Translations under genes and position numbers: made by a program
Assembly (NCBI GenBank): GCA_028532815.1
Contig: JAQQAS010000036.1
Span: forward strand, 1 to 34,042
Origin: Pleomorphochaeta sp.
GTDB taxonomy: Bacteria; Spirochaetota; Spirochaetia; Sphaerochaetales; Sphaerochaetaceae
Direction of reading: 5' to 3'
DNA length: 34,042 nucleotides
The notes under the pieces: generated by a model
The model's input: the letters and a program-made list of their open reading frames with translations, nothing else
What the model was told of the DNA's origin: nothing
The model's database searches: none
Part shown: positions 26,010 through 33,957 of the stretch, piece after piece
Position numbering within the stretch: position 1 is the stretch's first letter
How the letters are laid out: the number at the start of each line of letters is the position of its first letter

Positions 26010-27785
26010 CTATTTTTCTAAAGGCAATGTAGCTCTCTTCAAGTAAGAAAGAGCTTGCTCATCAACAAGATCTTTTAATTCGTTATAAACCCATGAATGA
26101 TAAGAATTGATATAATCAAATTCTTTCTCGGTTAAAAGAGAAACATCAATTAATTTTCTTTCATAAGGACAGAGTGTTAAAATCTCAAAATTCAAAAATT
26201 GTCCAAATTCTGTTTCAACATCATTTTGAACAGCTACTAAATTTTCAATTCTAATACCATGTCTTCCTTCTTTATAAAGACCTGGTTCATCACTTAAAAT
26301 CATACCTTTTTGAAGAGGATAGTCATTTACAACAGTTGAAATTCTTTGAGGACCTTCATGAACACTCAATCTATGTCCAACACCATGTCCTGTTCCATGG
26401 AAATAAGTTAAACCATAATTCCATAAAAATTGTCTTGCTAAAATATCTAACTGATGACCTTTTGTTCCTTTTGGAAAACTTTGTAGAGCTAAAGCAATAT
26501 GGCCTTTTAAGACTAAAGTATAATCTCTAATTTCTTCCTCAGTAGCTTCACCAAATAGAAGTGTTCTAGTAATATCAGTTGTACCACTTTCATAGCATCC
26601 ACCACTATCTAATACAAGTAAACCATTAGGTTTTACCTCTTTAGAACTCTCTTCACTAACACTATAGTGACAAAGAGCACCATTTTCTTTAAATCCTGAA
26701 ATAGTATTAAAAGATAAATCAATACATTCTTTATTTTTTAATCTGAAATCTTTAAGAATTTGTGTTAACTGAATTTCAGAATATTCGCCTTTTTCAAAAT
26801 CTAAGCTTGCTAAAAAATTAACCATAGCAACACCATCTAATAGATGGGCTCTTCTCATTCCTTCAAGTTCTGTATCATTTTTACAAGCCTTTAATCTTGT
26901 TGTAACTTCTAATTCATCAATAACATTTAACTTTTTACTAAGGATAACTTCCTCAAAAAGAGAATTAGTATTTTTCTCATTTATTAAAAGTGTTTTTTCA
27001 CTTTCAAGTATCTCTTCTAGTTTAGAAACAACACTTTCGTAAGGATATACTTCAACATCTTTTTTAACATTTTCTAATATTTCTTTTTCAAAACGCTTTT
27101 CACTAGTAAAAAGATAAGCTTTTTCTTTTGTAACTAATAGATATGAAAGAAAAACAGGTGTGTGTTCAATATCATTTCCTCTTAAATTTAGAGTCCAAGC
27201 AATATCATCTAAAGATGCAAAAAAAGCATAGTCAGCTTTCTTTTCTCCAAGATATATTCTAATCATATTTAACTTCTGACCTCTAGAAAACCCTGTTAAT
27301 GAGACATCCATTTCAACAACCTTAGTCTCTGGAATTGAAGCTCTATTTTCCCAAATATTATTTAATAAATCATTAGTTACTACAATTTCAACATTTTTAC
27401 AGTCTTTTTCAAAATCTTTTTTTTCATTAATCATTAAAGTATCTTTTGAAAAACCAATCCTACTACCTTCTTTAAAATTACTATTAATGAATTCTTTAAC
27501 AGTAGGAGTATTATCAATATCCATTTTCATAATAATAAATTCATTATCTTTAGTTTGCTCATCTGCTTGAATAAAATATCTAGAATCGACCCAAAGGTAA
27601 GCTTTATTGTTAGTAATTAAAGCAGTCCCTGCACTGCCTGTAAAATCTGAAATAAAGGCACGAGTTTTCCACCTAGGACAAACATACTCACTACTATGAG
27701 GATCTGTACCATTAATATAATAACCATCAAGGTTATTTTCTTTCATTAATTCTCTTAATTTAGACAATTTATTTTTTACTTCCAC
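26010..27785 (-). CDS. Xaa-Pro aminopeptidase, long M24B form
   Basis: A 591-aa cytosolic metallopeptidase that removes an N-terminal residue preceding proline. Two creatinase-like N-terminal domains (about 1-150 and 150-300) precede the pita-bread catalytic domain. The five metal ligands are visible: Asp393 in VLDSGG, Asp404 in GTTDITRT, the His in FHGTGHGVGH, the Glu in LSDEPGLY and Glu514 in IRIENL. The length and three-domain layout match the eukaryotic-type XPNPEP1 class rather than the shorter PepP. It begins with GTG at 27785, six bases after a GGAGG, and overlaps the end of lgt by 17 bases in another frame, so its translation is probably coupled to lgt. Confidence 0.93.
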   Translation of the reverse strand: MEVKNKLSKLRELMKENNLDGYYINGTDPHSSEYVCPRWKTRAFISDFTGSAGTALITNNKAYLWVDSRYFIQADEQTKDNEFIIMKMDIDNTPTVKEFINSNFKEGSRIGFSKDTLMINEKKDFEKDCKNVEIVVTNDLLNNIWENRASIPETKVVEMDVSLTGFSRGQKLNMIRIYLGEKKADYAFFASLDDIAWTLNLRGNDIEHTPVFLSYLLVTKEKAYLFTSEKRFEKEILENVKKDVEVYPYESVVSKLEEILESEKTLLINEKNTNSLFEEVILSKKLNVIDELEVTTRLKACKNDTELEGMRRAHLLDGVAMVNFLASLDFEKGEYSEIQLTQILKDFRLKNKECIDLSFNTISGFKENGALCHYSVSEESSKEVKPNGLLVLDSGGCYESGTTDITRTLLFGEATEEEIRDYTLVLKGHIALALQSFPKGTKGHQLDILARQFLWNYGLTYFHGTGHGVGHRLSVHEGPQRISTVVNDYPLQKGMILSDEPGLYKEGRHGIRIENLVAVQNDVETEFGQFLNFEILTLCPYERKLIDVSLLTEKEFDYINSYHSWVYNELKDLVDEQALSYLKRATLPLEK

Positions 27786-28743
27786 GTTTAGCCTCCAAAG
27801 CTTTCTTTTGATTATTTTTTAGTATTAACGATAGGATTACACCTGCTAAAATCATTAAGAGACAAAAAACTTGTCCCATACTGAAATTTAACATTGATTC
27901 AAATAATGCGGGATTATTAGCTTGAGAATTAAGCTGAATTATAAATCCAAGATTTAAATCAGGCTCCCTAAAATACTCAATGAAAAAACGAATAACCCCA
28001 TATCCAATTAAATACCACGATAAACTATACCCATTATATTTTTTTTGTCTGTTTCGTCTAATAAAAAACCACATAAATAAAAATAAAACAATACCTTCAA
28101 AAAAGGCTTCATACAATTGAGATGGGTGTCTAGGTAAATTAACAAAATCACCTAGAACATATTCAATGTTTAAGCTATCTGCTGCATTTCTAACCCAACT
28201 ATAATTAGTAGAAAACTTATCTGCATGAGGGAATAAAATTGCAAATCTATTTAAACTAACTCTACCCCAAAGTTCACCATTTATAAAATTGCCTAATCTT
28301 CCAAAAGTATAACCAAGAGGGATTCCAATACATAATACATCAGCTAATTCAAAGAAATTTCTTTTATTTTTTTTACTATAAATTAAACCACCTACAATAG
28401 CTCCAACTAAACCTCCATGGTAACTCATTCCAGGTAATCCAACAAAATGTCCATTACTAAATGGCCAAAAAATTAACCAAGGATGTAACCAATAATATGA
28501 AGTACCATTATAAATTAAAACAGAAAATAGTCTTGCACCTAATAGTAATCCTATTATACAGAACATAAAAAAAGATTGTGTCTCATCCGCAGATATGACA
28601 ATTTCATCTTTTCTTGCTTGATATCTAAAAATTATATATGCAGTAAAAAAAGCAAATACATACATTAGCCCATACCATCTAATTGGTAAACCAGGAATTA
28701 TTTCAGCACTAATCCAAGTAGGAAAATTTATAAATATTAACAT
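27769..28743 (-). CDS. lgt: Prolipoprotein diacylglyceryl transferase
   Basis: A 324-aa inner-membrane enzyme that transfers diacylglycerol from phosphatidylglycerol to the lipobox cysteine. Motifs: MSYHGGLVGAIVGG, the signature RLGNFINGELWGR with the essential Arg/Asn residues, and RHPSQLYEAFFEG. Seven membrane helices fit the family, and a basic tail (KKALEAKRGSKK) lies at the C-terminus. The start is defined by a leaderless promoter seven bases upstream. It is followed by the overlapping aminopeptidase gene. It would process the lipoprotein encoded at 14016-14777. Confidence 0.96.
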   Translation of the reverse strand: MLIFINFPTWISAEIIPGLPIRWYGLMYVFAFFTAYIIFRYQARKDEIVISADETQSFFMFCIIGLLLGARLFSVLIYNGTSYYWLHPWLIFWPFSNGHFVGLPGMSYHGGLVGAIVGGLIYSKKNKRNFFELADVLCIGIPLGYTFGRLGNFINGELWGRVSLNRFAILFPHADKFSTNYSWVRNAADSLNIEYVLGDFVNLPRHPSQLYEAFFEGIVLFLFMWFFIRRNRQKKYNGYSLSWYLIGYGVIRFFIEYFREPDLNLGFIIQLNSQANNPALFESMLNFSMGQVFCLLMILAGVILSLILKNNQKKALEAKRGSKK

Positions 28744-28750
28744 ATTTCAA

Positions 28751-28779
28751 AGTTTACTTACCTGTCTAGGGGTGGTCAA
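28751..28779 (-). promoter_or_regulatory. lgt-pepP promoter, leaderless
   Basis: On the minus strand TTGACC (28779-28774), a 17-nt spacer and TAAACT (28756-28751), seven bases before ATG 28743. Its -35 box lies on the same base pairs as the -35 of the divergent ctpA promoter. Confidence 0.6.
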
Positions 28780-28801
28780 CACCTAAAGTTGTATGTATTA
28801 T
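28773..28801 (+). promoter_or_regulatory. ctpA promoter, leaderless
   Basis: TGGTCA (28773-28778), a 17-nt spacer and TATTAT (28796-28801), seven bases before ATG 28809. The -35 match is only 4 of 6, but the -10 box and spacing follow the window-wide pattern. Confidence 0.5.
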
Positions 28802-28808
28802 ATTTAAT

Positions 28809-30224
28809 ATGAATAAGTTTATTAAAATTACAATTATTTTTATATTATCTTCTAGCTTCTTATTTGCAAATGGAAGTAATGAAGAAAATACTCAGACAAA
28901 TATTGCACCTTCAACTAATACTGAAATAATTCAAGAAAATATGAATAATTTAGCTTATCTATATCAAGTAGTTGATGCATTATCAATTAATGAAATCGAT
29001 AATGATAAAGCTCTTGAAGGTATGGCAAGTGGTTTATTAGATTCTTTAGGTGATGAATATTCTTTCTATGTTTCAGAAGAAGATGCTGAGTCTTATGAGG
29101 AACAATCAACTGGCATTTATGCTGGCATTGGTACTTATTTAACAAAAAAGAACCCAAAAGTTATAGACGATAAAGATACTAAGGAAAATACAGATTACTA
29201 TATAAAGATTTCATCTCCTTTCCCAGGAGGACCTGCCGATAGAGCGGGATTAAAAGCAAACGATTATATTACTCAAATTGATGGTGAACCTGTCGATTAT
29301 TTAAGTGCTACCGAAGCTTCTTTAAAGCTAAGAGGTGAGGCAGGAACAGATGTTGTTGTAACTATATTAAGAGGAAGTAAATCTTTTGATATAAAATTAA
29401 CTAGAGAGTTAGTAGAAACTCCATCAACGACTAAAGCTGTAATTAAGAATCATATTGGATATATTCAAATAAACCAATTTACTGCAATTACAACAGAACA
29501 GTTTATTGAAGATTTCCAAAGTTTATTAGATCAAAACATTGATAGCTTAATTATTGACTTAAGAAACAATCGTGGTGGTATCGTTGATTCGGCTTTAAAT
29601 ATCGCTGATTTATTCTTATCTGGTGATACCATTTTAATTACTGAACAAAAAGAAACCATTCCTAATAATACTCAAATAACTAAAGCTAATACACAAACAA
29701 TGGTTCCAAATGATTTTGAAGTAGTATTATTAGTTAATGGCGGAACAGCTTCTTCTTCTGAAATTTTAACAGGTGCTCTAAAAGACAATGATAGAGCTTT
29801 AGTAATTGGTTCTAAAACTTTTGGAAAAGGAATAATGCAACAAACTTTCCCATTTGGAAAAGGCTTTGTACAATTCACTATTGCCCATTATTTAACTCCA
29901 GATTCTATTGATATTCATGAAATTGGTATTGAACCAGATATCCTAATCGAAGAAGAAGTTTTTGAAGATGATGAAATTCCTATATTTGAAGAATTAATGG
30001 AATCGAACAAGATTGAGAAATTCGTAGATAATAACCCAGAATATTCTTATGAAAATATTGAGAAATTTGCTTATGAAATAGACAATGAAGAATTAAATAG
30101 AAATGCTCTTCTTGTTCTTGTAAGAAATGAATATTTAGTAAGAATGGATTATGATGATAGACCAAAATACGATTTATACCTTGATAAAGCTTTAGTAGAA
30201 GCTGTTGAGCAATTGGAAAAATAA
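28809..30224 (+). CDS. ctpA: C-terminal processing peptidase, S41 family
   Basis: A 471-aa exported serine protease. A signal peptide with a hydrophobic core (residues 6-19) and probable cleavage after FLFA (Ala20) leads to the periplasm. An N-terminal helical region is followed by a PDZ domain (about 105-195, with GGPADRAGLKANDYITQIDG) and the S41 catalytic domain. The Ser-Lys dyad fits Ser315 in NGGTASSSEIL and Lys340 in SKTFGKG, 25 residues apart as in characterised Ctp proteases. It degrades or trims proteins from their C-termini. The ~95-residue tail after the catalytic core is acidic (EEEVFEDDEIPIFEE). rsmE follows with one base between stop and start. Confidence 0.92.
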   Translation: MNKFIKITIIFILSSSFLFANGSNEENTQTNIAPSTNTEIIQENMNNLAYLYQVVDALSINEIDNDKALEGMASGLLDSLGDEYSFYVSEEDAESYEEQSTGIYAGIGTYLTKKNPKVIDDKDTKENTDYYIKISSPFPGGPADRAGLKANDYITQIDGEPVDYLSATEASLKLRGEAGTDVVVTILRGSKSFDIKLTRELVETPSTTKAVIKNHIGYIQINQFTAITTEQFIEDFQSLLDQNIDSLIIDLRNNRGGIVDSALNIADLFLSGDTILITEQKETIPNNTQITKANTQTMVPNDFEVVLLVNGGTASSSEILTGALKDNDRALVIGSKTFGKGIMQQTFPFGKGFVQFTIAHYLTPDSIDIHEIGIEPDILIEEEVFEDDEIPIFEELMESNKIEKFVDNNPEYSYENIEKFAYEIDNEELNRNALLVLVRNEYLVRMDYDDRPKYDLYLDKALVEAVEQLEK

Positions 30225-30225
30225 T

Positions 30226-30984
30226 ATGAGACAGTATGTTTTACCTACTTACTTTAATGGAGAGTCTCAATTAAAGCTTATAGGCAAAGATAGCCAATAT
30301 TTCATTAAAGTTCTAAGACTTAAAATCGGCGATAAAATATTTTCTAGAGATAGAAATGGATTACCATATCAACTTACTCTTATCTCATATGATAAGAGTA
30401 GTTGTGTAATATCAGTTGATAAAATAGAGTCTGGGGATGAAATACGATCTACTGATGAATTACCCTCATATAGTGGACCTTATCCTAAAATACACTTGTT
30501 TCAGTGTGTCTGCAAAGGTAAAAAAAATGAATCAATAATTAGAATGGCAACTGAATTAGGTGTTCAATCAATTACTTTAATACAAAGTAAGCACTGTATC
30601 GCAAAAAAAGATTCTTCAAATACTAAAAGATTTGAAACTATTATTAAAGAAGCAATCCAACAGTCTGGATCTCCAATTATTACTAAGTTTAATAATGTTA
30701 AAAGTTTTGATAACTTTATATCTTCACTAGATATCCCTTTATTTTTCTTTCATCAAGTAAATTTAGACAATGATAAAACATTAAAAGAAAAACTTAAGAA
30801 TTTTAATACTAATACTCCGATTGGAATTCTAATTGGACCTGAAGGTGGTTTAAGTGATGAAGAATGTGACATTTTATTAGAAAAAAAATGTATTCCTGTA
30901 ATGTTAAAAACAAATATTATGAGAGCAGAAACAGCAGCTGTTGTAGCTATTAGTAGCATTCATACATTATTAATGGAAAGATAA
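30226..30984 (+). CDS. rsmE: 16S rRNA m3U1498 methyltransferase
   Basis: A 252-aa SPOUT-fold enzyme that methylates N3 of U1498 in 16S rRNA. A PUA-like N-terminal domain (MRQYVLPTYF, VLRLKIGDKIF) precedes the knotted domain with ECVCKGKK-like helices (VCKGKKNESIIRMATELGV), the SAM-binding IGPEGGLSDEE and the C-terminal knot NIMRAETAAVVAISSI. The open frame runs back into ctpA to a TTG at 30205, but the conserved N-terminus and the ATG directly after the ctpA stop favour 30226. The upstream ribosome site (GGAAA) is weak and coupling to ctpA is likely. Confidence 0.93.
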   Translation: MRQYVLPTYFNGESQLKLIGKDSQYFIKVLRLKIGDKIFSRDRNGLPYQLTLISYDKSSCVISVDKIESGDEIRSTDELPSYSGPYPKIHLFQCVCKGKKNESIIRMATELGVQSITLIQSKHCIAKKDSSNTKRFETIIKEAIQQSGSPIITKFNNVKSFDNFISSLDIPLFFFHQVNLDNDKTLKEKLKNFNTNTPIGILIGPEGGLSDEECDILLEKKCIPVMLKTNIMRAETAAVVAISSIHTLLMER

Positions 30985-31026
30985 CATTTAAAATTTAATT
31001 TTAAAGATTATATTAAACTATAAAAA

Positions 31027-31063
31027 TGCCGTTGTTTGTCATTTGACTTTACAACGGCAATTT
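31027..31063. terminator. Terminator between rsmE and the feo operon
   Basis: TGCCGTTGT (31027-31035) pairs with ACAACGGCA (31051-31059) around a 15-nt loop, with ATTTTATT on the right and AAAAA on the left. It can serve both the ctpA-rsmE unit and the convergent feo operon. Confidence 0.85.
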
Positions 31064-31072
31064 TATTATAAA

Positions 31073-31207
31073 TTATAGTCCACAACCACTACAGCCACTA
31101 CTACAATTTCCACCACAATCTTTGTGGTTTTTATTTTTTCTTACAAAACTTACTATGCCAAAAACAACAATGGCTACAGCTACAATTGCAATTATCCAAT
31201 TAATCAT
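31073..31207 (-). CDS. FeoB-associated Cys-rich membrane protein
   Basis: A 44-aa protein. One transmembrane helix (about residues 4-22, MINWIIAIVAVAIVVFGI) is followed by a basic stretch (RKNKNHK) and a Cys-rich tail with four cysteines spaced C-x3-C-x3-C-x2-C (31, 35, 39, 42). This is the layout of the small proteins often found beside feoB. The tail may bind Fe2+ or handle it near the FeoB pore, but this is inference. It starts four bases after a GGAGAG that overlaps the feoB stop, so it is the last gene of the feoA-feoA-feoB operon. Confidence 0.85.
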   Translation of the reverse strand: MINWIIAIVAVAIVVFGIVSFVRKNKNHKDCGGNCSSGCSGCGL

Positions 31208-31216
31208 ATCACTCTC

Positions 31217-33250
31217 CTAAAATCCAAATAAGAGTCCAACGAGTCTTATTATCAAAGCGACTATGTATGCAGTTAGCATTTGAACACCAACTCCACCAAG
31301 AGTTTTTCTCCAAGTTTTTAATTCTCTATGCATTGATCCAACTGCTGCGAAACAAGGCATACACAATAAGTTAAACATAATATATGCAAAGCCACTACTC
31401 TTAGTTGGTATATCTCTTCTTACTGTAGGTAAAGCATTATGATCTCCACCTTCTGCAAGAATACCATCATAAATTTCCCTAGCAACTTCACTATCATATA
31501 TACCGTCTTCAAATCCAGCTTCAATTAATTCATCTTTAGATGCACTTGATTCATTAAAGTAATTTGAAAGATATTCTTCACTAATATCATCATCATAAAC
31601 TTGAGCAAAAGTTGCAACAACATTTTCTTTTGCTATCCAACCTGTAATAATACCTACAGTTGGTCTCCAACCACTAAATCCTAAAGGATTAAAGATAGGG
31701 CTAATAACTTTACCAACAGATGCCATAAAGGAATCATCCATTTCACTCATTACACTGCTATTTTCATTTGTAGCTTGGTTTACTCCATTAAATGAATTTA
31801 CATTGAAGTTTGTTAAGAACCAAATCAAAATAGTTGAAGCTAAAATAATAGTACCAGCTTTTCTTGCAAACCCTTTTATTTTTTCTAAAGAATGTTGAAG
31901 AACTGAAATAGGAGTAGGCCATCTATATTGAGGCAATTCCATTAAGAAGTTTGAAACAGCTCCTTTATACCATACTTTATTTAAAACAAGAGATACTAAA
32001 ATCGCTACACATAATGCTATTGCATAAATTAAGAAAGTAATATTAGCAGCTTGATCAGGTGAAAATAATATTGATACAAATAATGCTATAATAGGTAATT
32101 TTGCACCACAAGGCATAAATGCAGTAATTATTGTTGTAATGTGTCTATCTTTTTCTTCATCTAAAGTTCTTGTTGCCATTATAGCTGGAACACCACAACC
32201 AAATCCCATTAATAGAGGAATAAAAGACTTACCAGATAATCCAAACTTTCTAAAAATTCTATCTAATACAAAAGCAACCCTTGCCATATAACCACTGTCT
32301 TCTAATATGCTTAATAACATGTATAAAACAAGAACTAGAGGCATAAAACCAAGTACAGCTCCGATACCACCAAAGATACCATCAATTACTAAACCTTGTG
32401 CCCATGGGGCTGCATTTACTAACCCAGAAGCTACAAAATTAGTTAAAATTTCCCAAATAGTTTCAACCCATCCGGCAAAAATTATACCTAATCCAGGAAT
32501 TCCAACAAAAAATAGATTTTCACCTAAACTTATTTGGAATAATAAATACATAACAACAGCAAAAATAGGTAATCCAAGAACTTTATTTGTTAAGATTCTA
32601 TCTATTTTACTACTTTTGGTTTCAGTATTTTGAACTTCTTTATTCTTTTTATAACAATGTTTAACTACACTAGTAATTTTCTCATATCTTGCATTTGCAA
32701 TTTGTTCATCATCTAAATTTTTTAATTTTTCAAATAAAGGTAATTTTTTAGGAGTAATACCCTTATCAATTGTCTCTTTAACAGCCTTATATAAATCATC
32801 TATTCCATGATTATTTCTAGCTGAAATTTTAACAACTTTAACACCAAATTCTTTTTCGATATAATTACTATCTATAGTTTCTCCACGTTGTTCTAACTCA
32901 TCACTCATATTTAAAGCAATAACAGTTGGAACACCTGTTTCAAGAATTTGTAATGTTAAGTAAAGATTTCTCTCTAGATTTGGAGATTCTACTATATCAA
33001 TAACACAATCTGGTTTTTCTTTAACTATATAATCTCTTGCAATTTTTTCTTCTTCACTATATGGAGAAAGAGAATATGTACCAGGTAAATCAAGAAGATT
33101 AAAATCTGAATGTTTTCTCCAAACACCTTCTTTTTTATCTACAGTTACACCAGGCCAGTTACCGACATGCTGTTTTGATCCTGTTAATATATTAAACAGC
33201 GTTGTTTTACCACAGTTAGGATTACCTGCTAACGCTAAATTATATTTCAT
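31217..33250 (-). CDS. feoB: Ferrous iron transport protein B
   Basis: A 677-aa inner-membrane Fe2+ transporter. The N-terminal G domain has GNPNCGKTTLFN (P-loop), LDLPGTYSLSPYSEEE (G3) and NMSD (G4). A helical linker reaches about residue 215. The membrane domain contains two Gate-type repeats, with GCGVPAIMATRTL and the distal IAKENVVATFAQVY and LCMPCFAAVGSMHRE, the latter including conserved cysteines. The length is typical of FeoB. Its Shine-Dalgarno (AAGGAA) overlaps the stop of the preceding feoA. It relies on FeoA-type partners encoded just upstream. Confidence 0.96.
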   Translation of the reverse strand: MKYNLALAGNPNCGKTTLFNILTGSKQHVGNWPGVTVDKKEGVWRKHSDFNLLDLPGTYSLSPYSEEEKIARDYIVKEKPDCVIDIVESPNLERNLYLTLQILETGVPTVIALNMSDELEQRGETIDSNYIEKEFGVKVVKISARNNHGIDDLYKAVKETIDKGITPKKLPLFEKLKNLDDEQIANARYEKITSVVKHCYKKNKEVQNTETKSSKIDRILTNKVLGLPIFAVVMYLLFQISLGENLFFVGIPGLGIIFAGWVETIWEILTNFVASGLVNAAPWAQGLVIDGIFGGIGAVLGFMPLVLVLYMLLSILEDSGYMARVAFVLDRIFRKFGLSGKSFIPLLMGFGCGVPAIMATRTLDEEKDRHITTIITAFMPCGAKLPIIALFVSILFSPDQAANITFLIYAIALCVAILVSLVLNKVWYKGAVSNFLMELPQYRWPTPISVLQHSLEKIKGFARKAGTIILASTILIWFLTNFNVNSFNGVNQATNENSSVMSEMDDSFMASVGKVISPIFNPLGFSGWRPTVGIITGWIAKENVVATFAQVYDDDISEEYLSNYFNESSASKDELIEAGFEDGIYDSEVAREIYDGILAEGGDHNALPTVRRDIPTKSSGFAYIMFNLLCMPCFAAVGSMHRELKTWRKTLGGVGVQMLTAYIVALIIRLVGLLFGF

Positions 33251-33260
33251 ATAAAGTTCC

Positions 33261-33482
33261 TTATTGCTTTATTTCAATAACACTAGCTTCTGATTTTCTT
33301 AAGCTAAGATTATATCCTCTCAATCTAATTTCTAAAGGATCTCCTAGTGGAGCAACCTTAACAAGTTGAATCTCAATACCTGTTGTAATTCCCATATCTA
33401 ATATCCGATGTCGTAAAACACCTTCTGTACCAAAAGATACAACTTTACCTTTCTCTCCAGGCTTTAAATCGCATAAAGTCAT
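33261..33482 (-). CDS. feoA: FeoA-domain protein (second copy in operon)
   Basis: A 73-aa SH3-like FeoA protein: TLCDLKPGEKGKVVSF, then LRHRILDMGITTGIEIQL and LRGYNLSLRKSEASVIEI. FeoA is thought to bind FeoB in the cytoplasm and support Fe2+ transport. It has a GAGGAG site about ten bases upstream and ends ten bases before feoB. It is clearly different in sequence from the first FeoA. Confidence 0.92.
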   Translation of the reverse strand: MTLCDLKPGEKGKVVSFGTEGVLRHRILDMGITTGIEIQLVKVAPLGDPLEIRLRGYNLSLRKSEASVIEIKQ

Positions 33483-33514
33483 ATAAAAAACTCCTCACTT
33501 AAAATAATAAAAAT

Positions 33515-33727
33515 CTAGGCTACTTGAATTAAATGTGCTAAGCCTTTGTTTAAAGCTAATCGTGTACCTTTTATTTCAAGAACTAACCCTTGGTTACTCT
33601 GACTAACAATTGTTACTGAGTTTCCAGGAACAAAGCCCATAGATAAAAGACGTTGCTTTAAATCTGGGGAAGCACTGATGGAAATTATTTCTTTTGATTC
33701 TCCGAGTGACAACATTGATAATGGCAT
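33515..33727 (-). CDS. feoA: FeoA-domain protein (first copy in operon)
   Basis: A 70-aa FeoA protein: MPLSMLSLGESKEII, LKQRLLSMGFVPGNSVTI and IKGTRLALNKGLAHLIQV. It heads the operon, with GGAGAAG upstream of the ATG. The two FeoA copies keep the same SH3-like core but share few surface residues, so they may not be interchangeable. Confidence 0.92.
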   Translation of the reverse strand: MPLSMLSLGESKEIISISASPDLKQRLLSMGFVPGNSVTIVSQSNQGLVLEIKGTRLALNKGLAHLIQVA

Positions 33728-33739
33728 AACTTCTCCTTC

Positions 33740-33755
33740 GTTAGATACAACTAAC
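33740..33755. promoter_or_regulatory. Inverted repeat in the feo leader (possible metalloregulator site)
   Basis: GTTAG (33740-33744) and CTAAC (33751-33755) are perfect arms six bases apart. A third copy, GTTAG (33772-33776), covers the -10 region. The site lies just downstream of the predicted start, between promoter and ribosome binding site. TTAG/CTAA arms recall DtxR-type iron operators, but the match is partial and the regulator is unknown. Confidence 0.4.
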
Positions 33756-33769
33756 TTAATTCATCAATC

Positions 33770-33798
33770 ATGTTAGCCTTGTATAATAAAAATGTCAA
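33770..33798 (-). promoter_or_regulatory. feo operon promoter
   Basis: On the minus strand a consensus TTGACA (33798-33793), a 17-nt spacer and TAACAT (33775-33770). The expected start near 33763 gives a leader of about 35 nt with a GGAGAAG site. Confidence 0.6.
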
Positions 33799-33867
33799 TA
33801 TTAAAATAAAAAATTATTTATAATAATAATTACTTGTATATTAACTAATTAAAAGAAAAAATAACAA

Positions 33868-33891
33868 AAGCATTGCAATATTGCAATGCTT
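33868..33891 (-). terminator. Perfect 24-bp palindrome, probable asd terminator
   Basis: AAGCATTGCAAT (33868-33879) is followed directly by its exact complement ATTGCAATGCTT (33880-33891). On the minus strand the hairpin is followed by TTGTTATTTTTT, a U-rich tail suited to terminating the asd transcript, about 60 bases past its stop. Confidence 0.68.
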
Positions 33892-33905
33892 CTAAAATGT
33901 AAATC

Positions 33906-33957
33906 GTAGGGTATGCATTTTATGCATACCGCGGGACGCATGCAATGCGTCCCCTAC
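33906..33957. repeat. REP-like double-hairpin element
   Basis: A 52-bp GC-rich unit in AT-rich surroundings. Outer arms GTAGG (33906-33910) and CCTAC (33953-33957) enclose two perfect 9-bp hairpins: GGTATGCAT/ATGCATACC with a TTT loop, and GGGACGCAT/ATGCGTCCC with a GCA loop, separated by two bases. The composition and symmetry are typical of dispersed palindromic repeats mobilised in trans. Its right edge overlaps the last codons and stop of asd. Confidence 0.7.

Noticed and set aside
30205-30225. TTG start for rsmE inside ctpA
   Set aside because: The family N-terminus begins at ATG 30226, one base after the ctpA stop; the extra seven residues are a shadow of the ctpA frame.
32307-32633. 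108-codon open frame antisense to feoB
   Set aside because: It lies wholly opposite the conserved membrane domain of feoB, has no ribosome site or promoter, and its composition follows from the codons of the real gene.
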